A stretch of 64,000 bases of DNA from Cotesia glomerata. Taxonomy: Eukaryota > Arthropoda > Insecta > Hymenoptera > Braconidae. Positions within the stretch are counted from its first letter, which is position 1; the number at the start of each line of letters is the position of its first letter. The stretch spans positions 4,665,323-4,729,322 of the forward strand of contig NC_058162.1 of NCBI RefSeq assembly GCF_020080835.1. Reading direction: 5' to 3'. The notes under the pieces are model-generated. The model saw only the letters and a program-made list of their open reading frames with translations. It searched no databases and was not told the origin of the DNA. The translations under genes were made by a program, and so were the position numbers. This document shows, piece by piece, positions 9,663 to 22,249 of the stretch.

Positions 9663-10690
9663 ATTATTAGCTGTTACTCGCCAGCTACGCTGGACGCTTT
9701 ATAGAATTGCATTTTTAGATTTAGACTCGAAATTTAATTAGAGTATTGTTTTGACTTGCACAGATTCCAAATTCTATCGAATTGGCATGTACACGGAAAA
9801 AACGAGATTTAACTGGTTTCCATGTTGGACGGAACCTAGTTCCATCTATAGTGAAAAAAAATTACAAATGTTTACTACTTCTATGTAGATTGTAGTAGGT
9901 ACAGTTTTAGTTCATTTCAGTTCAATCCGAGATGGGGCTCAGAGCCATCTGAGATTTATTTGTCTCAGATGGTTGTCAGTACCACGGGCATGCTCGTCAG
10001 TCCCATCTTACATAGAAGTGGCGTCCATTTGGAATTTAACTAGAATCTATCTTTAGATAGTACCTATTTTTACATTATCATTTTCAAGTGTATTTTGCAA
10101 TCAAATATATATGAATAATAAGTATATTATAATGAATAATACAGATTATAATTTTATTCCAAATCAAAAAACTAATCCTTAATAAGTTTAAAAAAAAAAT
10201 AAATTAAAAAAAATAATTTTTAATTTAAAATTCAAAAATTAAAAAAATAATTTTTTATTCTAGTGAAGCGGGAAAGAATAGGAGCTACGGTAATTATTAC
10301 GTGAAGCGCTCCATATTCACGTAACAGGATATTGGTAAGAAAGGATTGAGAAAAGGAATGTGGAGAGGATCATCTTATTGTGAGTTTATAGAATATGCGA
10401 GAAAAAATTATTAGATAGCTCGGACTGGGATTCGAACCCAGAACCTTCCGAAGACATGTCGGCTACTCTACCATTTGAGCTATCCGGTCTATACTATTAA
10501 TTATTTGCGTATTGCTATATTGCAATTTCAATAATTGGGTCTCTATATTGAGACCCACAATTTAATTATAATAAGTTATAATAGACAAGCATTATAAATA
10601 TTCTGCATGGTATAAGAATTATTCCCATTGGTTCAGTAGTTTTTGCAGTATAACCGGACAAAAAAACCGGCTCTCCATTTATTAGTATTT
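9663..10690 (+). mobile_element. interspersed repeat with nested SINE and hairpin
   Basis: Starts with TAGCTGTTACTCGCCAGC and a short GC stem, and ends with GGTTCAGTAGTTTTTGCAG plus a CCGG-rich hairpin. It has the outline of a common insect interspersed repeat class. Nested within are a hairpin-rich stretch (9790-10095, with inverted words TACTTCTATGTA and CATCTGAGA) and a SINE at 10263. Class uncertain. Confidence 0.4.
10263..10496 (-). mobile_element. tRNA-derived SINE, second family, copy 2
   Basis: Nearly identical to 7137-7367 over its whole length, including the tRNA-like head with B box GGTTCGAATCC. High identity suggests a recent insertion or a young family. Confidence 0.85.
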
Positions 10691-11758
10691 TTTGAAATCA
10701 TCAAGATGTTCTAATTAAAAATCGAAATTTCCGAGTTTTGTTCTATATTGCGGTTCAAATTAAACGATATTCGAAATGTCATTAGTAATGTTGAAAGTAT
10801 TATTACTTGTCGAAAGTTATTACCTTGTTGAAAGTTCTGTTTATCAGAATAAATACAATTGAACTGCTGATGGAAGAAGTTCAAGCTGAAAATAATAAAA
10901 AAGAAGAAATGCTCTATAAATTAATAGCAAATTTGGAATCAGGTCATTTATCTTTAATTAATTTTAGCTTTTATTTAATTATTACTGTAAAAAGTATCAT
11001 ATGATATAATAGTTTGCTACTTAAAAAAATACTTTTTTGTAAACGTCGCATTAGTTTGTACATGGAAAATTTATATTTGTATGCTTGAAATGGAAAGCAC
11101 ATATCTTTTTATATTCGAAACCTTTTGAAAAACTAAAAGTCCATTGAAATATCAATTAAAAGTGCATTGAAAAATATTCATGGCATTTAGTAGCGTGTGA
11201 AGAATATAGAACGCATAATTCTTTTACTGAAAATTTTTTAGGAAGCTATTTCACATTGAAAAATCAGCAATATTTAAATATGACCTTTTAAAAAATTTTT
11301 TATACACTTACTTGACTGCTTAAATTATTTTCTAAAAATAATCTTTACAATTTTAGGATAAGAATTTTTTCATACTTGAAAACATAATATTTTTCTATCC
11401 TAACAACTACGTATTTCCTTTTTGATAGATTGTTTTTCGGGAAAATCAAATATGTGCATAATAATTGATATTTTTTCTTTCCTAGGTATATAAACGTGGA
11501 CGTCCGGATCTTGTTATAGCGTAAAACGTGAGTTGAAATAAAAAATCACGAATACAAACAACAATAAACCTTGGGAAACTCTGATTGTTTAATATTTTTC
11601 ATGAGTTTACAACAATTTTAACAAATGTTCGAGGTAAATTCTACAACTTTACCAGAAAATTTTTTTTTCCATGAATATAGTTTAGAAAATGATTATTATT
11701 TTTGTGTATATTTAATCCTGAATTATAAATTCTTTAATTTTTTCTTAATTATTTTCCA
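10691..11758. other. no gene recognised
   Basis: AT-rich. An open frame of 65 codons here has no features of a protein gene. The 16-mer ACGTGGACGTCCGGAT at 11494-11509 recurs at 12914 inside the nested transposon block and is the only GC-rich word. Confidence 0.4.
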
Positions 11759-12513
11759 CACTGATAGAAGGATTCATTAACTATTAGTAATTTAATTTAT
11801 TTGAAGATAATTATTTAATTTATTAAATTTTAATAAATATTTTTTAACATTCAATAAATATTTATTTGGAATCAAAGTACATTTATTAATAGTTAACAAA
11901 TATTTATTAACAGTTAATAAATATTTTGTTGAGTGAATTTGTTTCGCTTGCAATGTCATATGATATGAAGATTGCTTATAAACAAAAATCATCTTTATAA
12001 ATCATTTACATTAATTATATAAAAAAAAATTGCTATTTTTGTTTTTTATTTTAAATAAATATTCATTAAGGTAGTACTTCCGCGACAATCCAGATAAAAA
12101 ATTTTGGCTCACTATCCATGTTATACATATCGACAGAGCTAAGGTTGTAAGTTAAGATTTTTTAATGTTACTGTACTCGTCGACTACTATATTCTCTATA
12201 CATATACACACACACTACGGTTTCAGTGACTAGCGGCTGTTTTTCGTACCCCCTCTTCTAAAAATAATCCTCTAAAAGTGAAATTTATTTTAATTAAAAT
12301 AATTTTCATTTTTTTTTTTTAATTGTTCGAAATATATTCTTCAATCTACAAGTTTTTCGATAAAGTCGTGAAATTCCTTCGATAGAAAAAATGAAAAATA
12401 CTGTCATTTTCCCACGCTTCTCCTATATTACATGTACAAAAATGTTATTTTCAATTGCAATTATCTCAAGTTAGGTACGGTAAATCGTTTTCAAATTTTA
12501 ACAGCATATGTAT

Positions 12514-15059
12514 TAGGGTGTTTCAATTTTAGGGGACTTTTTTTTTTCAACGAAAAAACAGGCTGAAAACTTGCATGAAGGTGAGAACAGAAGCCTGTTC
12601 AAAGCGGAGCTCTTAATATTAATATTTAGAGGTGTCTGTCCCTAATTTTTCATTTCCCATTTAAATAACATAGGAAAAAAAATTCTTTTTGCACGCCTCA
12701 TAGCGCGAAGCGCGTGAGGTTGTGCTTTATACTCGACTCGTCAAGGTCAAGCAATTTTGTGATCTTTAAATGTCTCTATCACAACCATATTACACTTATA
12801 CAATAATATAAGTAGATGTACACGGAGAAAACACTTAAATTAAACCATCTTTTACTTTCTAAAATCATTTCATGTAGCTATTTTGAAAAAAATAACGTTT
12901 TGAAAAAAATTTTACGTGGACGTCCGGATGTCACCCCATTTTGGATGTACACAGTAAAAAAATTTTCGTAAAATTTAACATAAAATTTTGTGTAAATGAT
13001 TTTTTTACATAAAATTTATGTTAATTCTACATAAACTGTTTGTATTGATCAATCCATCCATTTTTTAACACACTCAAGTGTTAATTCAAAGTAAAACTAC
13101 ACTTTTTTAATGTTACTGGCCAACCAACACAAAATTTATGTTAAAGAATACTCCCATTCGGTTAGTAGTATAAATAACACTTTTTAAATGTCAATTCAAC
13201 ATAAAGGCTGTGTTGATGTCTTCTATAGTAACATAAATAATATGTTGAATTTACACAAATTATGACGCCGTTCCGCTTTATTTTGCGCGGGATCTCGGGA
13301 GTACGAGCTCAGTCACGTATGCCACACAAGATATTTAGACATTTGAATGTGATAGCCTCAACGTCATTTTAATTTGGTGAATTTTGATTTGTGTCATTTA
13401 CGTGAAATACTTAAATGCAGCGTAAAAAAAATTATTTTCCATTAATATATAATTAACGAGTTTATTAATAATTAATAATTAGAAATTAATACATCATTAA
13501 TTCTAATCATCTATTGCCACTGACTTGTAATAAAGTAGCAACTATTGATTAAAATTAATTAATCACTATTTAAAAATTTGAATTCTTTATTAAGTTCTTT
13601 AACTCTGTATTTATGGAAAACAATTTATTTTTTATTCAGAAATTAAAATCTATTTAAATATATATTTAAATTATTAATAAAACTCACATATTTGACAGCT
13701 GATCTGAGTAACACAAATAAAATGTTAAAATCAACACTTTATTTGTGTTACGGATAACATTTAAGTGTGTAGAAATCCGAGAATCAGCCGATGAAAGTTT
13801 TAACATATTTTTGTGTTACTTTTAACACATAATTATGTTGATTTTATCAATACAAACAGTATGTGTAGAATTAACATAAATTTTGTGTGAAAAAATCATC
13901 TACACAAAGTTTTATGTTAAATTTTACGAAAATTTTTTTACTGTGTACCAATGATTACTCCCGAACAAATTGATATTTCAAGACCGGACCTTTTTTATTA
14001 GTTTACGAATGCGATGAACTGGGTCCGTATTTCATATCAGTAGCCTAGTTTACGTATTTTTTTTTTAAATTGAATTTTTATTAAAATTTATTACGATATA
14101 ACCGTACAAAGACAAACGAATTTTTCTTATTTGTCACGTGAAAACTATGGCGCCACTTGATAAAGCTAGATTTTTTAGACTGCATGCGCATATAACAAGA
14201 AAAAAGGGCGCTGATATTTAAAAAAATAAAAATACTCTGTAAGAAATTACTTAATTATAATTTTCTTTTTTTTTATCAGTTACACAATTTATTTTTTCTT
14301 AAAAAATGAATGAGCGTTATGAGGCGTGCACTTTTGGATTTTCCAAACTTTTTTTTGTTTATTTTTATAGCTCGGCATACGCACCTCATATAAATAAGTC
14401 CATAGCATATTCTTGTAGAGAATTCAACGATCTACAAAAAAGGTCTCTTACTCTTTTATCATAAAGACAGCCGTTCTAAAGTTATTCAGACGTAAACTTC
14501 TAAATGTATAAAATTTTGATTATTCAAGTATTAAACTGATACAAATTAATTTATTACTGTCTTAAAAATTATTTTTATATGTAAAATTGGTTCTGATGCG
14601 CTAAAATTTTCATAAAGCTAAAAAAAAAATTACTCATGTATCAAATTTTTTTCTTCTTTATTTCATTTACTGTAAGAAAATCATGACCCGAGTTTAATGA
14701 ATTAAACTTTTAAAAAGTTTCACGGAATTATCAATTTATTACTCTACACGGAGGGAAAGATATGTTTGGAAAATCAGAAAAGTGCACGTCTTATAACGCT
14801 CATTTATCACAAAAAAATCTGGAAAACGGTTGACCCTAAAGGCCATCCCTGCAACTTCCGCTAATTCCATATCTAAGCGCTTAAAATTGCACTTATGAGG
14901 TTTTTGAGCTCTTCAAGTCAAAAGTCTGATAAAAGTTTCGATTATTCGTTAATTCATTCAAGAGTTATTGCACTTCGAAAGTTAAAAAAATAGTGTTCTT
15001 TGAAAAATAGTGTTTTTTTTTCGTTGAAAAAAAAAGTCACCTAAAATTGAAACACCCTA
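12514..15059. mobile_element. third nested element, hAT-like
   Basis: Inverted termini TAGGGTGTTTCAATTTTAGG face each other and are flanked by a perfect 8-bp duplication ATATGTAT (12506-12513 and 15060-15067). Eight-base duplications are the hallmark of the hAT superfamily. The interior has no long open frame, so it is non-autonomous or decayed. It contains the innermost element. Confidence 0.8.
12950..13945. mobile_element. innermost nested element, long inverted repeats, TA duplication
   Basis: Ends CACAGTAAAAAAATTTTCG with inverted arms of about 100 bp at roughly 93 percent identity, flanked by TA (12948-12949, 13946-13947). The arms are full of TTAACAT/ATGTTAA words. The centre has a GC-richer core at 13262-13330. 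A smaller relative may lie at 45823-46019. Confidence 0.8.
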
Positions 15060-15253
15060 ATATGTATTATGTATTTAATAACTTATATTCATAGTTTCGA
15101 GGATTTCTTAAAATATTGCTTTCATAAACGTACTACCTTAAATCCTATGATGTTAAAAAATCATTTATTAAATGATCAGTTAAAATCAGTTAAATGATCA
15201 GTTAAAATCAGTTAATAAAGCTTATGAAATATAAACAAATCCTTCTATCAGTG

Positions 15254-16112
15254 CAGCAAACTATGAGCGCGTTAATTCTTTCAGTCACAGTGTTGAAAAA
15301 TGGGGCAGCAAAAATAGTTAGAAAATGATTTATTAATCACAAAAAAATTCAGGACATCAACACCCCATCAGTTTCCTAAAATAAATCAACACAAAAACCT
15401 TGAATTGCAAAAAAAAACCGTTTTGTATTTGTCATTTCTCAATACATAACGCTATAGGTATTATAATGCAACGGAAGGTTTTTACGAGAATAAGCTTGTT
15501 GCTTTTTGAACATCTGGCGCCGACAACAAAAGCATCACTGGGATATCTGACATCCGAAACTCCATTAGCCTCACAGATATTGTCACTTATAATCTTGGTT
15601 GAATGTACTCTATAACTATTTCCCCTATCTCCCAAGTTACACACTTTATAGATATCATCAGAATTTTTCATATAAATTGTGCAACATCTATTGTGAGATT
15701 GCAATTACCAAAACTCTTATCTGCACGGTTCTGGGTTATAAGATATGACAGTCTGATGGTAACAGTCGATTCCGAAATTGGAATCAGAACCCACTTTAGG
15801 TGTAGTCTGGGTGATACACCAATACCAATTCCAATTCCAATAGCAATAGTTATGCTGATGTTTATTTCTTCATTTACATCCAAGTATGTCTACGTCTGCA
15901 CAATGTCAATGACATCCCCGTCTACGACCATCACATTGCATTTCAACTACTCGCAATTTCGTTCTGCTTAATATTCATAGAGACGAATGAATTCGTAGTA
16001 TCGACTGTCAAATATGCCAGACAAGACCACTCAACTTTAACGTGATGTAAGCGCGAAAATTTATAAAAAGCTTTCTAAATTTTTTATTTCAAATAAATTA
16101 TCATCATTATTA
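15254..16112. pseudogene. GC-richer island with overlapping short frames, possible decayed gene
   Basis: Between 15400 and 15975 base composition rises to about 40 percent GC and both strands carry frames of 70-122 codons. The minus-strand frames (15883 down to 15432) look most protein-like, with cysteines spaced through a 90-residue stretch and words such as SDVRYPSDAFVVGARC. They are broken by stops, and I cannot match them to a family. It may be an old pseudogene or captured fragment. A GGAATT microrepeat lies at 15825-15850. Confidence 0.3.
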
Positions 16113-16351
16113 TCTGTATAATTGAGAGAATAAAGAAAATTTTATTTTCAGGATATTTATATGATAAAATTGGGTTTTATAATTAAAATTATTTATTTAT
16201 TTAAATTTTATAGTTCAATATTTATTAATAATTTTATGTATTAATATGTATGTATTAACAGTACTTATTAACAGCAATGTATTAACAGTACTTAATTTTA
16301 TATATTAATATGTATGTATTAACAGTACTTATGTGAAGTAAAACTTTATAT

Positions 16352-16413
16352 ATAAAATTTTTGCCATTCGGCTTCGCGCCTTGGCATTTAAAATTAATAA
16401 ATAAATAAATGAA
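16352..16413 (+). mobile_element. LINE 3'-end fragment with (AATA)n tail
   Basis: About 60 bp reading TTTTTGCCATTCGGC...GCCTTGGCATT then AATAAATAAATAAATG. The same phrase, inverted, ends the LINE at 61205, so this is an extreme 5'-truncated copy of that family. Confidence 0.65.
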
Positions 16414-16477
16414 AAACCCAACAGCTCAAGCCATTAACAGGATTAATAATTACAATGGTTAATATACAAAAATTTTA

Positions 16478-16815
16478 TAATGTCCCGAGTCGAAATCTCC
16501 AACGTTATTCCAACGTCTCGAACGTGATTCCAACGTTTCCAACGTTACAAGCGTTCCTGATTTTTTTTAATTTTCAATTTTCTTAGTGGGAAGTTAAAAA
16601 TATTAAATGAAGGAATTCCACTTTGAAAAAATTTGGAAGGGATCGGGTTCAAAGATGGTCGATTTGGAGTGAAAAGATCACTATACATTATATATATTTT
16701 TTGTCTTTCATGTCTATATATATTTTTATTTATTTGTAAAGTTCAAAACATTGAATTAACGCTTGTAACGTTGGAAACGTTGGAATAACGTTGGAGATTT
16801 TGACTCGGGGTATTA
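16478..16815. mobile_element. MITE with CCGAGTCGAAATCTCCAACG ends
   Basis: The two ends (TAATGTCCCGAGTC... and ...GACTCGGGGTATTA) are inverted repeats of about 40 bp built from CCAACGTT words. The 338-bp element has no coding capacity. Confidence 0.7.
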
Positions 16816-17640
16816 CAAGATGACTTATAAGTAGTACAGTAATTTTATAGTTAAATTGCTAAATGAAAAGACTATTGATGTGTTAGCAATTGCAATCCAA
16901 GAAAATGATTGTAATTATTAAAAATAAAAAGAAAAAAAAATAATACTAATAATTATAACAATTATCACAATTGCACTTACTAAACGCCATTTAGTTGCTA
17001 ATTTAGCATAGTTTGAAAGATGTTGATTTAAATTTGTGCTTTTTAAAAGTTTTATATGATTTTTATCTATAGTTAATTTATTATGATAAGTTTTCGGAGT
17101 AGTTTTAAATAGATTCTAATTTCAAACTAGATCGAATTTATTTATTTTATTTTGAACACGCAAATTTGGTAGTATGTCAAATATTATTCCAGGTAATTAA
17201 GAACAAAAGCGAAATTTTGTGATGGACATATTTTTATCATAAAGTGGGTTTCTATAGTTAAATTTGATACCATCAGAAAGGTTGTTATCCGAAATGGTTT
17301 CTTTTCACGGTTTGATATTTTTTTAGTGATAGTCAATTTATCTTTTAAATAAGTAAGAGAATAAAGAAAATTTTTTGAAAGGCACATTTTTATTTTAAAC
17401 GGAATTTTATAGTTAAATTTGATATTAACAGAAAGGTCTTGACGTGAATTTGTGCATTTCCACGATTTTATATATTTTTTGGTGATTGTCAATTTTTTAT
17501 GTCGTGTTTTTGGAAGAATTTTGAATAGTTTATTGATTTAATAATTTTGTTCATTACATTTTCCACTATAAATTATTGATAATCGATCCTGTTATAATAA
17601 TATTATTTTTTTTAATTATTAAAAAAAAAAACCCCAATTA

Positions 17641-18612
17641 AGGTAAAAGCCCCAATTATTGACGCTATAAGAGACAAAGTTATGATTTCATTTTTTTTAA
17701 GCAATCAAATATAAATATCGATGAATTTTGTTTGTGGTAATGTCTTCAGTAATGTTTTAACTAATCAATTTCTTTTTTTAAAATGATAATCAGTGATATT
17801 TACTAATTAATTTTAAATAATTAAATATATGATCTGGATACACCAATTATTGACGGGTTAAAAAACTGATTGATCTAATTATTGACGTACCGTAACCCCA
17901 ATTATTGACGCCCCTACTGCACATGCGTCGAATCATTTGGTTATATTGTTATTTATCAAAAACTTGATATAAAGTAATCAATATTATTATAGTTAATTAA
18001 TAATAATTTCTATGAATAAATAATTATTATGAAAAATATAACAATTTATTTAAAAACTTATTTAACACTAAAACACGCCGAGTTATTTGACAGTTAAAAG
18101 CCTTGAATATAATCGCGTATATAACGTATTTTATACTTAAAAAAAAAGGCGTCATAGCGCTGTCGACTGGCTGTCAATATGGGATTCACCATAAAAATTA
18201 TGAACTAGTTATTGACTCCCATTATTTAAATATCATAAAGCATACAATTAATTTCGATTATTTAATTTTATAAATATTTCATATATTGTTAATTAAAAAA
18301 AAAAATAGATCATATAATTGCATGAAAAAATTAATTTAAACTCGGCAGTTAAAAAAAATGCTTTTCTAACCAAAGTTGTTAAGAAAATAGACGCTCGTAA
18401 GCTGATTTGATGAACTGGTGCTAACTTAATTTTTTTTTAATAATTAATATTTAATATTTTGAACTGAATGTGATTTTTTTCAATTTTTTAATTAATTAGA
18501 ATTTAATAAAAATTTATTTGATCGTTATTCTTATTACAGATAATTTAATATATTTAAAAATAATTTAGGGTGTCAATATTTAGACCCCCGTCAATAATTG
18601 GGGCTTTTACCT
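17641..18612. mobile_element. non-autonomous Tc1/mariner-type transposon
   Basis: Perfect 24-bp terminal inverted repeats begin AGGTAAAAGCCCCAATTATT and are flanked by TA on each side (17639-17640, 18613-18614). The word CAATTATTGACG recurs internally, as subterminal repeats do. The related Helitron copy at 60.2 kb has the uninterrupted site, confirming the boundaries. No transposase is present. Confidence 0.85.
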
Positions 18613-18709
18613 TATATATTTTATGATTAAAAATATTGAAAAATTACTAAGCCAAAGTTTTTATTCATAATTCGTAATTCTTGGCAGTCACATAGTGATT
18701 GCAAGCTAC

Positions 18710-19343
18710 AATTTGGCTCAATTAAAACGCAATGTAAATTCTAAAAAAATTTAAGTGACTATTGGGTGTTATGAGGCGTGCAAAATACCAATAAATATAT
18801 ATCTATAACATTGAAAAAGTTTGCCTCTTAATATGTAAATATAAAATATAAAGATAATTTTATTCATTAGCAAGTATTAAATAATTCATAGTGCACTAGA
18901 AAGTTGCAGGCGAAAAATATTTAGTCGCCAAGTTAAATTACTTTCATTATAAACTTTTTCATTTTAATTTTCAGTGCTCTGTACTCTGTATGCAACTTAG
19001 TGGGATCGCACGTCTTTAATTAAATATATTAATACCGAAGCTAAGGATGGAGTCGCAGACAGTCTGGGTTAGACAGTTATAAAAAATACAACGTCTGGTG
19101 AATCATATTAAAGTTTGTTTTTTTACTAAAGAAAAATCTTTCTTTTTGTTCTGCATATTTAATAAAATTTTTTTTTTTTATTACAGTGTCAGGGTCACTG
19201 TTAATTGATGCAATTAAATAGTTTAGTTTTACGCTTGTTAAGCAATTAAATTTTAAAAGACATTTTTAATGAAAAATATTTCTATTAATCTTTGAATTTT
19301 ATTTTTAAATTAATTAATTTTTTCATTATAAAATTAAATTTAA
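18710..19343. other. no gene recognised
   Basis: AT-rich spacer between two Helitrons. A patch at 18985-19075 is slightly richer in GC and contains no convincing frame. Confidence 0.4.
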
Positions 19344-20739
19344 TCCATATTATTAAGATAATAACATCAAAATGAGTTTATATTTGAAAAAATTTCAATA
19401 ATTAAGAAATTACATTGTATCTTGTCAACTAATGATATTTTTAAAGATATAACTCATAGATAACTCAAGATAAGCTCATCCCGACATTACACTCATCGAG
19501 ACCTTTCATTTGAGTACCCACATCAATTATTCATATATTTTATATATTTATATATTTTACAAATATCATATATATAATATATAAAAAATGCCATGTGGGT
19601 ACTTGAATGAATAGTCTCAATTAGTGTAACATCAAAATGAGTTTATATTTTAAAAAATGTCAATAATTAAGAAATTACATTATATTTCGTCAACTGATAA
19701 TAATTTTAAAGATATAAGTTTACCCCGACCTTACACTCATTAAGACCTTTCATTTGAGTACCCACATCAATTTTTCATATATTTTATATATTTATATATT
19801 TCACAAATACCATATATATAAAATATATAAAAAATTCCATGTGGGTACTTAAATGAAAGGTCTCAATTAGTGTAACTTCAAAATGAGTTTATATCTTAAA
19901 AAATCTCAATAATTAAGAAATTACATTGTATTTTGTGAACTATTGACATTTTTAAAGATATAAGCTCATCCCGACATTACATTCATCAAGACCTTTCATT
20001 TGAGTACCCACATCAATTTTTCATATATTTTATATATTTATATATTTCACAAATACCATATATATAAAATATATAAAAAATTCCATGTGGGTACTTAAAT
20101 GAAAGGTCTCAATTGGTGTAACATTGAAACGAGTTTATATCTTAAAGAATCTCAATAATTAAGAAATTACATTGTATTTTGTCAACTAATGATATTTTTA
20201 AAGATATAACCTCATCCCCACATTACACTCATCGAGACCTTTCATTTGAGTACCTACATCAATTTTTCATATATTTTATATATTTATATATTTCACAAAT
20301 ATCATATATATAAAAATGCATGTGGGTACTTTAATGAAAGGTCTCAATTAGTGTAACTCCAAAATGAGTTTATATCTTAAAAAATGTCAATAATTAAGAA
20401 ATTACATTGTATTTTGTCAACTAATAATATTTTTAAAGATATAAGCTCATCCCGACGTTACACTCATTAAGAGCTTTCATTTGAGTACCCACATCAATTT
20501 TTCATATATTTATATATATTATATATATGAATATATGAAAAATATATCAAAATGCATGTGGGTACTCAAATGAGAGCTCTTGATGAGTGTAACATCGAGA
20601 TGAGTTTATATCTTTAAAAACGTCAATAGTTAAAAAAGTACAGTGCAATTCAACAAAAGTCATTATTTAATAAAGCAAAATTTTATTTATTCATAGTTCA
20701 CAAGTCACGGCAGTCACATAGTGACTGCAAGGTTGCTAG
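19344..20739 (+). mobile_element. Helitron with five tandem hairpin units
   Basis: Starts A|TCCATATTATTAAGATAATAA and ends with the hairpin GCAGTCACATAGTGACTGC, spacer AAGGTTG, then CTAG|T, a canonical Helitron 3' end. The interior is five tandem units of about 240 bp. Each unit is a near-palindrome: GATATAAGCTCATCCCGA...GAGTACCCACATCAAT, an ATATAT loop, then the inverse arm. It has no helicase ORF and is non-autonomous. Confidence 0.8.
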
Positions 20740-21584
20740 TTAATATATTATTTTTCTATGAAAATTTTACAATCCTGATAGAAATAATTTTTTTGTACGC
20801 GTAAAAATTGAAAATAAGAAAAGTTATGACTCTAAGGAGCTCACAAGTCTTTATTACAAAAATAAATATAAATTGAAATTTCCAATATCTCAATAGAAAT
20901 AAATCAGTAGTATATTTTATATTTAGAATAAGAAAATAAAAAAAATAAGGACTGAGTGGTAAAGAAGTAAATCAATACACATTTCCTACGAATGCTGTTT
21001 TTTATGGTTATTATTATTATTATTATTCATATTCATATGTATCGATATATAGGAGAAAAAGTATAAGTATAAGTATAGATGGGTTTATTGATATGAGGGT
21101 TGAAAGTAAATTTTATTTTCGGCATTGGATGTCACATGTCTCACTAAATTTATCCTTAAGGATCTTAAATGATTCAGACGATCGCGACCTGCGTATTCCA
21201 CACGCATCAGACTGCTAAAAGGAGTCGGAAAACTAATAAAAAAAAAAGTAAAGAGAAATAAAAAGGTACCGGAGATAAGATGAGACGTGGGATAGTTTTT
21301 CTCAGCGTTTGTTAATAATAAAAAAGACACTTTTTGACCGCCGTAAGTGTATCAAAAATTCGAGACAAAATGTCCCCGTTTCCGAATTCTACTCTGTCGA
21401 CTACCCTTGTGTTGGGTTTGCGTCCTTTTATTGCGCCCTTGACACGTCCCGCAGCCCTGGAAACAGGCCAAATGCTCGGCAAGTATAAGGATTAATTTTT
21501 GCGACAGTCAAGGAAGAGGATCGGGTTCAATTTAAACAAAATTATTTATTTTATTTATATTCGTTAAATTAAAAATAAATTACA
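20740..21584. other. intergenic with a GC-richer island
   Basis: 21085-21490 is less AT-rich and non-repetitive within the window, with a (TTA)n run at 21010-21030. Short frames on the minus strand do not resemble a known protein. It could be a regulatory or conserved non-coding segment, which the sequence alone cannot show. Confidence 0.3.
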
Positions 21585-22159
21585 TCTATATTGTTAAGAG
21601 AATAATAAGCGAAATTTTGTGGCCAGTGTATTTATGTGATAAAATGGGTTTTTATAGTTAAATTTGGTATCGTTGGAAAAGTCTTGACCTAGAGTTGTGC
21701 CTTTTCATGGTTTCATATCATTCTCACCAATAATCAATTTACTATGATAAGTATTCAGGCTGCATTAGAAAATACTCTATCTCTGAATACATAATTAAGA
21801 AACGACCTTGTATCTCGTGTACTATTAACATTTTTAAAGATATAAGCTCATCCTGATGTTATACTCATCAATACCTTTCATTTAAGTACCCACATCAATT
21901 TTTTATATATTTATATATTTATGTATTTATGAAAAATATATCAAAAATGAATGTGGGTACTCGAATGAAAGCTCTTGATGAGTGTAACATCGGGATGAGC
22001 TTATATTTTTAAGAAGGTCAATGATTGAGAAAGTACAGTGCAATTTAACATAATTAAGAAACAACCTTGTATCTTGTCAAATATTGACATTTTTCAAGAT
22101 ATAAGCTCATCCCGGTGTTACACTCATCGAGACCTTTCATTTGAGTACCCACATCAATT

Positions 22160-22249
<90 letters not shown>

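Larger units (their letters stand above)
12069..15138. mobile_element. second nested element (AGGTAGTAC ends, TA duplication)
   Basis: AGGTAGTAC at 12069 and GTACTACCT ending at 15138 are flanked by TA on both sides. A relative with AGGTAGTTT ends lies at 47949-48769. This is mariner-type target use. No transposase is seen. Confidence 0.65.
11759..15253. mobile_element. outermost of four nested inverted-repeat elements (CACTGATAGAAGGATT ends)
   Basis: Left end CACTGATAGAAGGATT at 11759 and its inverse ending at 15253 mark one MITE family, also seen at 30647-30808 (TA-flanked) and 39820-40088. Its own sequence near the ends is a ladder of TTAACAAATATTTATTAA words. It is split at 12068 by the next element. 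Confidence 0.7.
16113..18709 (+). mobile_element. Helitron, older subfamily, with three nested insertions
   Basis: Starts A|TCTGTATAATTGAGAGAATAA, which matches the TCTATATT...AAGAGAATAA start of the copies at 21585 and 37631. It ends with the shared hairpin CAGTCACATAGTGATTG and a decayed CTAC instead of CTRR. The middle (16985-17510) has about three diverged units of 160-180 bp, each with ATAGTTAAATTTGRTA. A relative lacking the largest insertion lies inverted at 60147-60985. Confidence 0.6.

Noticed and set aside
10807..11004. 65-codon plus frame
   Set aside because: Short, AT-driven and without motif or neighbours that support a gene.
19344..20739. CRISPR-like array
   Set aside because: Units are palindromic, of 240 bp, without unique spacers, and lie in a eukaryotic Helitron.
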